64,000 nucleotides of DNA from Phaeobacter sp. G2 (GTDB lineage Bacteria > Pseudomonadota > Alphaproteobacteria > Rhodobacterales > Rhodobacteraceae). The position numbers and the translations under genes were made by a program. Of this stretch, positions 45,395 through 52,359 are shown one piece after another. The stretch lies in contig CP104100.1 of the NCBI GenBank assembly GCA_025163595.1, forward strand, positions 372,001 through 436,000. Reading direction: 5' to 3'. The notes below the pieces were generated by a model. It saw only the letters and a list, made by a program, of their open reading frames with translations, did no database searches and had not been told where the DNA came from. Position 1 is the stretch's first letter; every line of letters starts with the position of its first letter.

Positions 45395-48241
45395 CTATTG
45401 TCCCAGCCGTTCCAGCAGGGCCGGTACATGCACCTGATCGGATTTGTAATTCCCGGTGAGCACATGCATCACCAGATTGACGCCAAAGCGATAGGCGAGT
45501 TCCCGTTGGCGCTCGCCGGCATAGCCGCGGCCCACGGGCAGCATCGGCCTGCCATTGGTATCCACCGCCCAGGCCGCAGCCCAGTCATTGCCGCCAATCA
45601 CCACCGGCGTCACCCCGTCGTTCAGATCGCGAAAGGGAATGCCCTCAACCTGTTGGGCATCTGCCGGCGCGGCCTCAACCCAAAGCGCGCCGCGTGGGTG
45701 GCGGCCGGGGAAATCCTGCAACAGATAGAATGCGCGGGTCAGCACGTGATCGTTGGGCAGCGGCTCCAGCGGCGGGATATCCAGCGGCAGGGCCAGTTGC
45801 TGCAACCGCTGCGCTGCCGGGCTGGCGCTGCCACTTGCCGGGCGCCCGGCGTCGCGGGTGTCAAACAGGATCATGCCGCCGGATCCCAGATATCTGTTAA
45901 GCCGCGCATAAGCCTCCCCCGAGGGCAGCGGCTGGCTGGCGGTGACGGGCCAGTAGAGCAGCGGATAGAGCGCCAGATCGTCGCGCTCCAGATCAATGCT
46001 GACGGGGGGAGATGGCTCGACAGAGGTGCGGAAGAACAGCGTGTCTGACAGGCCGCGCAGCCCCGCCAGGGCAATGCGGTCGGTCTTGGCCTCCCCGGTA
46101 AGCACATGGGCCAGGGTGAGCTCTCCGGCGCGGATGGCATGTTCGTCCTGGGTGGTATCTCGGGCTGTATCCTGGCTGGTTTGGGCCTGGTTATTTTGGG
46201 CCTGGCTGGTTTGGGCCTGGCTCGCAGTGGGCCAGCCTGCGGCCATGCCCAGCCCTGCCCCCAGGACCAGAGCAATCATGGCAAGGCTTTGGCGCCGCGC
46301 CAAAAGGCCACTGATCAGCAGTGTCGCCACCACATCGAGGCTCAGCAAGAGGAGCGCCAGCCCCAGCAGCAGCCCGGCCAGCGCCTGCTCCTGGTTGCTG
46401 TGGTATCCGGCCTGGGTCACCTCATTGCCCCAGCTGGCGGCGGTCAAGACAGCCCCCTGAGCCAGCGTGTTGCGCGCCAGACTGCGGCTTTCGCTTTGGT
46501 ACAGGCCGGGGGGCAGCGCGGGTCCGGTTGGCAGGTCAATCAGGTCAGGTCCAGCCACCCCCGACAGGCGAGAGGCGTCGGCGTTGCGGCCAAACCCGTC
46601 CAGAATGGTGAGGGGACGCCAGGTGGTGCCTTCCAGACTTTGTGCCTCTGGTGGTTTTGCGGCTGACGACACCGCCAGCCGTTCCAGCATGCGCACAAAC
46701 AGACCCGACAGCGGCAGGCTGCTCCATTCGGCATTGGCGGTGACGTGAAACAGCACCACCTGTCCCTGTCCCAGGGCCTTGCGGGTTACCAAGGGCGTGC
46801 CATCGTCGAGCGCGGCAATAACGCGGGCGGCGAGGCTGGGATCGGGCTGCGCCACCACCTGCGACGAGACCGAGACCTCAGCCGGGATAGTGAGACCAAA
46901 GAAGGGCGAGCCTTCGGCAAAGGGCGCCAGGGTTTTGGGCTCTCCCCAGCTCATGGCGCCACCGATGCTGCGCCCGCCAATGCGCAGCCGCACCGGCATC
47001 AGCAGCTCTTCGCTGTCGCGGGCGGTGTCGCTGGAGGCCAGGCGCGGTCCGGCAAACCGCAACAGCAAACCGCCCGCCTCGACCCATTCGGCCAGTGCGT
47101 CCTGCAGGTCCGGGGCGATGCGGGCCACATCGGCCAGCACGATCACATCCGGGTTGGCGGGCAGAATGTCCCCCAGGCTACCCTCGATCAGCTCGGCTGT
47201 GGGTTTCAGCGCTTGGCGCAGGTAGTGCAGCGACGACAACAGCGCCAGGCCTTCGTCCGGGGCACCGGATGAAATCAGCGCCACTTCGCGCCGTCGCAGG
47301 CTGTCATCGCTCAGGGCCACCGCCCCGGCAGAGCGCTGGTCTGGCAGCTCAAACCGTTCAATCCTGGCACGCAGTTCTGCGGGTAGCGCCAGTTGCAGGC
47401 TGGTGCTGGTGGCCCCTGGTTCAAACTGCGCGGTGACCTGGGCCAGGGTGCGGTGGGTGCCACCGGGATCGCGGCCACGGGCCAGCACCTCAACCGATTG
47501 GGCGCCCAGCGTGGGGCCACCGGGGGCGCTGCGCAACAGCGAAATCTCCAGCGCGCCGTCTTTGGCAACAGGTGGCAACAGCCCCAGGATGGGCAGACCA
47601 GAGGAGATCACCGTGACGGCGCCATGGCTGGACAGGGCCTCTGTGATGTCCTGTTGACCCGCATAGGCCAGTCCATCGCTGAACCAGAGGCTGTCAAAGC
47701 GCTGGTCGCTGGCAGCCAGATGGGCTGTGGCGGCGTCGATCTGATCCGCCGAGGGCTGCCAGGGCTGCGGCAGCAGGCCGGGCAGTTGCTGTTGCCAGGT
47801 TGCGGCGGCCTGAAACTGCAGCGCCTTGGGGGCGGTAAGCTGCAACAGCGCCACGGGGCGGTTGGCGCGTCCGGCCTCTTCCAGGCGGCTGCTGATCTGT
47901 TTGCCGGTTTCCTGCCAGTTGGTCGCCCCGGCCCAAGAGCCATCAAGCACCAGGACCAGCGGACCGGATCCTGCGGTGTCGCGGGTTGGGTTCAGCACCG
48001 GACCGGCAAAGCCCAGGATCGCCGCCGCCACCGCCAAAAGCCGCAACAGCAACAGCCACCAGGGGGTGCGGTCGGATTGGCTGTCCTTATCCGACAGGCC
48101 CAGCAGCAGCGTCACGGCGGGAAAGATCTGTTTCTTTGGCGCCGGCGGCACCGCCCGCAGCAGGATCCACAGCAGCGGCAGCCCCAGTAGTCCCAGCAAC
48201 AGCCAGGGCGCAGTAAAGCCAAGCCCAGCAATCATCGTCAT
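45395..48241 (-). CDS. BatA-type N-terminus fused to DUF4159 membrane protein
   Basis: A 948-residue inner-membrane protein. The N terminus has the two-helix BatA motif (FTAPWLLLGLLGLPLLWILL, then WWLLLLRLLAVAAAILGFAGP) followed by a VWA-like LVLVLDGSW region. After a long periplasmic part come further helices (LAGLLLGLALLLLSLDVVATLLI, and an ALVLGAGLGMAAGWPTASQA stretch resembling a signal peptide) and a low-complexity Gln/Thr/Ser/Ala linker. The C-terminal domain is DUF4159 (ELTLAHVLTG ... LVMHVLTGNYKSD). The ATG at 48241 overlaps the DUF58 stop as ATGA. The linker repeats are 15-bp units (46171-46215). Confidence 0.88.
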   Translation of the reverse strand: MTMIAGLGFTAPWLLLGLLGLPLLWILLRAVPPAPKKQIFPAVTLLLGLSDKDSQSDRTPWWLLLLRLLAVAAAILGFAGPVLNPTRDTAGSGPLVLVLDGSWAGATNWQETGKQISSRLEEAGRANRPVALLQLTAPKALQFQAAATWQQQLPGLLPQPWQPSADQIDAATAHLAASDQRFDSLWFSDGLAYAGQQDITEALSSHGAVTVISSGLPILGLLPPVAKDGALEISLLRSAPGGPTLGAQSVEVLARGRDPGGTHRTLAQVTAQFEPGATSTSLQLALPAELRARIERFELPDQRSAGAVALSDDSLRRREVALISSGAPDEGLALLSSLHYLRQALKPTAELIEGSLGDILPANPDVIVLADVARIAPDLQDALAEWVEAGGLLLRFAGPRLASSDTARDSEELLMPVRLRIGGRSIGGAMSWGEPKTLAPFAEGSPFFGLTIPAEVSVSSQVVAQPDPSLAARVIAALDDGTPLVTRKALGQGQVVLFHVTANAEWSSLPLSGLFVRMLERLAVSSAAKPPEAQSLEGTTWRPLTILDGFGRNADASRLSGVAGPDLIDLPTGPALPPGLYQSESRSLARNTLAQGAVLTAASWGNEVTQAGYHSNQEQALAGLLLGLALLLLSLDVVATLLISGLLARRQSLAMIALVLGAGLGMAAGWPTASQAQTSQAQNNQAQTSQDTARDTTQDEHAIRAGELTLAHVLTGEAKTDRIALAGLRGLSDTLFFRTSVEPSPPVSIDLERDDLALYPLLYWPVTASQPLPSGEAYARLNRYLGSGGMILFDTRDAGRPASGSASPAAQRLQQLALPLDIPPLEPLPNDHVLTRAFYLLQDFPGRHPRGALWVEAAPADAQQVEGIPFRDLNDGVTPVVIGGNDWAAAWAVDTNGRPMLPVGRGYAGERQRELAYRFGVNLVMHVLTGNYKSDQVHVPALLERLGQ
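46171..46215. repeat. Three 15-bp tandem repeats in the DUF4159 gene
   Basis: The units CCTGGCTGGTTTGGG (46171-46185), CCTGGTTATTTTGGG (46186-46200) and CCTGGCTGGTTTGGG (46201-46215) follow in frame and encode a Gln-rich repeat (AQTSQ, AQNNQ, AQTSQ read on the minus strand). The array is likely to vary in copy number between strains and lies in a flexible linker. Confidence 0.85.
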
Positions 48242-49161
48242 AGCTGACCCCGATCCATCGCGTGATAAAGCCACATCAAAGCCGAGAGCGCAGGCGTATC
48301 GCTGTGATGCTGGCCGATGCGCCAGCCTGTGGTGCGGCACAGGTGCTCCAGCGCGTCCCGTCGCTCGGCCAGACGGTCCAGATACTGCTGCCGCAGAGAG
48401 GCCGCCTTGAGGGTCTCATGGGACAGCGCGCCGGTGACGCTTTCGAACCGGGTGCGGCCCGCAAAGGGAAAGCGTTCCTCGGCCGGGTCCAGCACCTGCA
48501 GCAAAACGCCATGTACGCCGCGATCTGCGGCTTTCGACAGGGCGTGCTCCAGCGGTTCAAAAGAACCCAGGAAATCTGAAATGAACAGGGCGCGGGCATG
48601 GGGGGCCATGGCGCGATGCTCGGGTGGGGCATAGTCCTGGGCATCATCGGCGCTGAGCGCATCACACAGGCGCAGGATTTGCAGGTTGCCACGCCGCGGC
48701 GGCAGGCTGCCACCGGTCAGGCCGACCCGTTCACCGCCGCGCAGCATCAGGATCGACAGGGCGAGGCCGATCAGCCGGGCGCGCTCGATCTTGCGGGGCA
48801 GGTCAGGGGTTGAGGCAAAGCGCATCGAGGCGCCTTGATCGATCCAGAGATGCACCGTCTGGGCGATCTGCAATTCCCGTTCGCGCACAAATTGCTGGTC
48901 CCCACGGGCGGAGCGGCGATGATCAATCATCCGGCGGCTGTCGCCCTGTTGCAGGGGGCGGTATTGCCAGAAATCATCCCCCATACCGGCCCGCCGCCGC
49001 CCGTGTTCGCCACCCAGCACCGATCCGGCCAGTTGCTGCGCCTGCACCAAGAGCGGCGGCAAAGCACTGGCAGCACTTTCGGCGCGGCTGCGCAGCTGTG
49101 CCGCCTCGGCAGAGGCGCCGACAGAGCGGCCGGTGCTTGAGGGCGCGGCGGGCTGGCTCAT
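48238..49161 (-). CDS. DUF58 (VWA-like) protein
   Basis: A 307-residue cytoplasmic protein. The DUF58 core is seen in YRPLQQGDSRRMIDHRRSARGDQQFVRERE (about residues 68-97), with WIDQGASMRF downstream as the VWA metal-site-like segment. DUF58 proteins occur with MoxR ATPases and are thought to work as chaperone adaptors. Both ends overlap the neighbouring genes by four bases, so translation is coupled. Confidence 0.93.
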   Translation of the reverse strand: MSQPAAPSSTGRSVGASAEAAQLRSRAESAASALPPLLVQAQQLAGSVLGGEHGRRRAGMGDDFWQYRPLQQGDSRRMIDHRRSARGDQQFVRERELQIAQTVHLWIDQGASMRFASTPDLPRKIERARLIGLALSILMLRGGERVGLTGGSLPPRRGNLQILRLCDALSADDAQDYAPPEHRAMAPHARALFISDFLGSFEPLEHALSKAADRGVHGVLLQVLDPAEERFPFAGRTRFESVTGALSHETLKAASLRQQYLDRLAERRDALEHLCRTTGWRIGQHHSDTPALSALMWLYHAMDRGQL

Positions 49162-50165
49162 GCGGCGATCCCGTTCTGGGCCAGATCCGCAGCGGTCTGC
49201 GCGATGAGATCACTGAGACTGTCACCGCGTGCCCTGGCGGCAAAGCTCAGCTGCATGCGGTGGCTCAGCACTGGCAGCGCCATATCGAGCACGTCTTCGG
49301 CATTGGGGGCCAGGCGGCTGTGCAGCAGGGCGCGGGCGCGCACCGCCAGCATCAGGGCCTGCGCCGCACGGGGGCCAGGACCCCAGGCAACGGTCTGCGC
49401 CACCCGATCCGAGACGCCGGGCTCTTCGGGGCGGAAGGCGCGCACCAGATCCAGGATCATCTCCACCACTGATTCGCCCACCGGCATGCGCCGCAGCAGC
49501 TCTTGCGCGGCGATCAGCTCGGTGGCGGAAAACACCTGATGGGCGGCGCCTTCCTCGGTGCCGGTGGTGGTCAGCAGGATATCGCGTTCGGTGTCGCGGG
49601 TGGGATAGGGCACGTCGATCTGAAACAGAAAACGGTCCAGCTGTGCTTCGGGCAGGGGGTAGGTGCCTTCCTGTTCGATCGGGTTCTGGGTGGCCAGCAC
49701 GTGAAAGGGCAAGCCCAGAGACCGGTCAGCGCCTGCAACCGTCACTTGGCGTTCCTGCATCGCCTGCAGTAGCGCCGATTGGGTGCGCGGGCTGGCGCGG
49801 TTGATCTCATCCGCCATCAGCAGCTGGCAGAACACCGGTCCGGGCAGGAACCGAAAGGCGCGGCTGCCATCGGTGTTGGTCTCCAGCACCTCGGAGCCGA
49901 GGATGTCAGCGGGCATCAGATCCGGGGTGAACTGCACACGCTTGCCATCCAGCCCCATGACGGTGGACAGGGTTTCAACCAGCCTGGTTTTACCCAGGCC
50001 GGGCAGCCCCACCAGCAAGCCATGGCCGCCACAGAGCAGGGTAGCCAGGGTCAGGTCCACGACCCTTTCCTGCCCGATGAAACGGCGGGTGATCGACTCC
50101 CGTGCCAGTTGCAGCTTGGCTTCCAGAGCTTCAATCTGGATCAGCAGATCGTCAGGTTCGGACAT
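49158..50165 (-). CDS. MoxR-family AAA+ ATPase
   Basis: A 335-residue AAA+ ATPase. Walker A is GLPGLGKT, Walker B is LLMADEINRASP, followed by the sensor-1 TQNPIEQEGTYPLPEAQLDRF segment. The C-terminal lid contains the VRAFRPEEPGVSDRV segment. It is the first gene of the operon and would remodel client complexes with the DUF58 and DUF4159 partners. The ATG at 50165 has AAGGA seven bases upstream; the long in-frame extension upstream is not coding. It is divergent from the DUF1285 gene 64 bp away. Confidence 0.95.
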   Translation of the reverse strand: MSEPDDLLIQIEALEAKLQLARESITRRFIGQERVVDLTLATLLCGGHGLLVGLPGLGKTRLVETLSTVMGLDGKRVQFTPDLMPADILGSEVLETNTDGSRAFRFLPGPVFCQLLMADEINRASPRTQSALLQAMQERQVTVAGADRSLGLPFHVLATQNPIEQEGTYPLPEAQLDRFLFQIDVPYPTRDTERDILLTTTGTEEGAAHQVFSATELIAAQELLRRMPVGESVVEMILDLVRAFRPEEPGVSDRVAQTVAWGPGPRAAQALMLAVRARALLHSRLAPNAEDVLDMALPVLSHRMQLSFAARARGDSLSDLIAQTAADLAQNGIAA

Positions 50166-50229
50166 GACATTCCTTTCACGGCGCATATATGCTCTTACTG
50201 TATCGCGGTTGAGGGAAATGGCAAAAGCA

Positions 50230-50829
50230 ATGAGTGGACAAAAATCTGTGACACCATCGGCAGATGGCTTGGCGGCTTCGATCAAGGCAGCAGGCGAAGC
50301 CGGGGGCAAGTCTGGGGCTAAGGGCGGATTACCGCCGGTGCATCTGTGGAACCCGCCCTTTTGCGGCGATCTGGACATGCGTATCGCCCGCGACGGCACC
50401 TGGTTCTACCTTGGCACGCCCATTGGCCGCTTTGAGCTGGTCAAACTGTTTTCTTCGATCCTGAAGCGTGAAGATGGCAAATATTTTTTGGTGACCCCGG
50501 TCGAGAAGGTCGGCATCACCGTTGATGATGCGCCCTTTGTGGCGGTGGATTTTGAGGCAAGCGGTGAGGGCGACGCCCAGGAACTGCATTTTACCACCCA
50601 TGTGGGCGATCAGATGCTGGCAGGGCCTGACCATCCGATTCGGGTTGAGCGGGATCCGCAGACCGGTGAGCCTTCGCCCTATGTCTTGGTGCGCAGCGAT
50701 CTTGAAGCGCTGATTGACCGCAAGAGTTTTTACCGGCTGGTGGAGCTGGGCTGCCACCATGAGGGCTGGTTTGGTCTGTGGTCGGGGGGACGCTTTTTCC
50801 CGGTGATCCCGTCAAAGGAATTGCCCTGA
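50230..50829 (+). CDS. DUF1285 domain protein
   Basis: A 199-residue cytosolic protein of the DUF1285 family, recognised by VHLWNPPFCGDLDMRIARDGTWFYLGTPIGR and the later LVTPVEKVGITVDDAPFVAVDF. The first 36 residues are low-complexity. Two ATGs are possible, 50218 and 50230; the purine-rich GAGGGA at 50211-50216 is too close to the first and somewhat distant from the second. Its head-to-head position with the MoxR gene suggests that the two share a promoter region. Function is unknown. Confidence 0.9.
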   Translation: MSGQKSVTPSADGLAASIKAAGEAGGKSGAKGGLPPVHLWNPPFCGDLDMRIARDGTWFYLGTPIGRFELVKLFSSILKREDGKYFLVTPVEKVGITVDDAPFVAVDFEASGEGDAQELHFTTHVGDQMLAGPDHPIRVERDPQTGEPSPYVLVRSDLEALIDRKSFYRLVELGCHHEGWFGLWSGGRFFPVIPSKELP

Positions 50830-50946
50830 GCTACCTGCGGCTGTGAGCGGCGGCGCCGGTTAGAAAAAATGCAGTGTTTTCTCTGCTTGGCTGCAAGGCC
50901 GCGATAGGGCTAGACCACTGGCGACGACAGACAGGAGGTCTCTGAC

Positions 50947-51702
50947 ATGCCAAGATTTGCGGCAAATATCTCAATGCTCTTTGCTGAGCTGCCCTATCTT
51001 GATCGTTTTGCGGCGGCGGCCAATGCCGGGTTCAAAGCGGTAGAGATCCTGTCTCCCTATGAGGTTGCCGCCAAGGAAACCCAGCGGGCCTTGTTGTCCA
51101 ATGGGCTGGAGCTGTTGCTGATCAACGCGCCACCGCCAAATTACACCGGAGGTGTGCCGGGCTATGCGGCCCATCCCGGCGGCACGGACCGGTTTCAGCG
51201 CGATATCCGCCGGGTGCTGCGCTATGGCGAGGTGCTGAATGTGGGCCTTATCCATGTGATGGCGGGCTATGCCAAGGGCGATGAGGCGCGCGATGCCTTC
51301 ATCAACAACCTGCGCTGGGCGGCGGATTTTGCGCCCAAGCAGCGCTTTACCATCGAGCCGCTGAATGCCGGCGATCAGCCAGGGTATTTTCTGGATGATT
51401 ACAATCTGGCCGCTGAGATACTGGAGGCGGTCAACCGGCCCAATGTCGGGCTGCAATATGACGCCTATCACGCCCAGATGATCCACGGCGATGCCGCCCA
51501 GGTCTGGGAAAGTTTTGGCTCAGCGGCGATGCATGTGCAGATTGGTGCTGCCCCCAGTCGCTGTGAACCGGGAACCGGACCTGTTGATTTTGCCGCCTTG
51601 TTTCAGGCCATAGATGACAGTGGCTATGGGGGCTGGGTCAGTGCAGAGTATACCCCATCGACTTTGCGGACCGAGGATAGTCTGAGCTGGCTGCCTGAAT
51701 AA
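50947..51702 (+). CDS. hyi: Hydroxypyruvate isomerase-like TIM-barrel protein
   Basis: A 251-residue xylose-isomerase-like TIM barrel. FAANISMLFAELPYLDRFAAAANAGFKAVEILSPY at the N terminus, the metal-site FTIEPLNAGDQPGYFLDDY, and the later QYDAYHAQMIHGD and WVSAEYTP segments match hydroxypyruvate isomerase, which interconverts hydroxypyruvate and tartronate semialdehyde in glyoxylate metabolism. AGGAGG precedes the ATG. No gcl or glxR is adjacent, so another 2-oxo-sugar acid substrate is possible. Confidence 0.9.
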   Translation: MPRFAANISMLFAELPYLDRFAAAANAGFKAVEILSPYEVAAKETQRALLSNGLELLLINAPPPNYTGGVPGYAAHPGGTDRFQRDIRRVLRYGEVLNVGLIHVMAGYAKGDEARDAFINNLRWAADFAPKQRFTIEPLNAGDQPGYFLDDYNLAAEILEAVNRPNVGLQYDAYHAQMIHGDAAQVWESFGSAAMHVQIGAAPSRCEPGTGPVDFAALFQAIDDSGYGGWVSAEYTPSTLRTEDSLSWLPE

Positions 51703-51986
51703 CAGCGGGCTTATGACTGCGGGCTGTGGGTACTTTGGCCTGCACATAAGAATTGCGGCACTGAAACCAGTCGGTTCTGCTCCTGTACTGGTTGGATTTC
51801 TCCTGCCGGGATTGATGTGCTGGATCGTTGCGTGAGTGTCCTTCAAAACGGTTGGGGCGAGGGGGGTGTGGCCTGATCGGCAGAGGGATGAACCCCTCAC
51901 TCCAGGAAATGCGGAGTCATTGCCAGAGCTTCGCTGGGCCTTTGTCAGACTTTTGCTACATCTTTGTCGGGCCTTTGCCGGGCCGG

Positions 51987-52327
51987 TGGTGCTCCCGCCA
52001 ATTCCGAGACATCCTTTGGATGTCCCTCTATTGTTGGGCTTGGCGCCGCGCTGACGCGCGGCGCAGACAGATTTGCTGAGATGCGTTTCAGGGGCAGGTC
52101 TGCCCTGAAGCGCCAGTGCAAGGGTGGGAGGTTCCGATTCGCCTCAAGGGCAAGCCGCGCGTGGCGCGGCGGCTTTGCCGCCCTTGACCCGAATCGCAAC
52201 AATAAGGGTCAGACCGATGGCGTGAAGACTTTGCGGGCAGGCACCCCCGCGCCGCGCGTCAGCGCGGCGCCACCCCCAACGGGGGAGGATCAATCTTGAT
52301 TGTTCCGAGACGGGCGGGAGCCCCCCC
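51987..52327. repeat. Palindromic intergenic element, copy B (long form)
   Basis: A copy of about 340 bp in the 657-bp gap between the convergent hyi and polA genes; the stretch 51703-51986 before it shows nothing recognisable. The left end is degenerate (GCTCCCGCC at 51991-51999) and the right end keeps GGGCGGGAGCCCCCC (from 52313). GTTGGGCTTGGCGCCGCGCT (from 52033) and its hairpin are repeated in inverse near 52248-52280 with 30 of 32 positions matching. Between them lies a second, nested palindrome (CGATTCG...CGAATCG, CTCAAGGGC...GCCCTTGA and GCCGCGC-GTG-GCGCGGC, about 52135-52198). It has no coding support. Confidence 0.8.
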
Positions 52328-52359
52328 TTTTTGTTTTCAGGGTTCTATGGCCGCTTGGG

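Noticed and set aside
46000..46660. Plus-strand frames over the DUF4159 gene as a possible embedded gene
   Set aside because: They are produced by the repeat linker and high G+C, and show no domain or start signal.
49783..50229. Extension of the DUF1285 frame into the MoxR gene
   Set aside because: It is antisense to moxR; the conserved domain begins after 50230.
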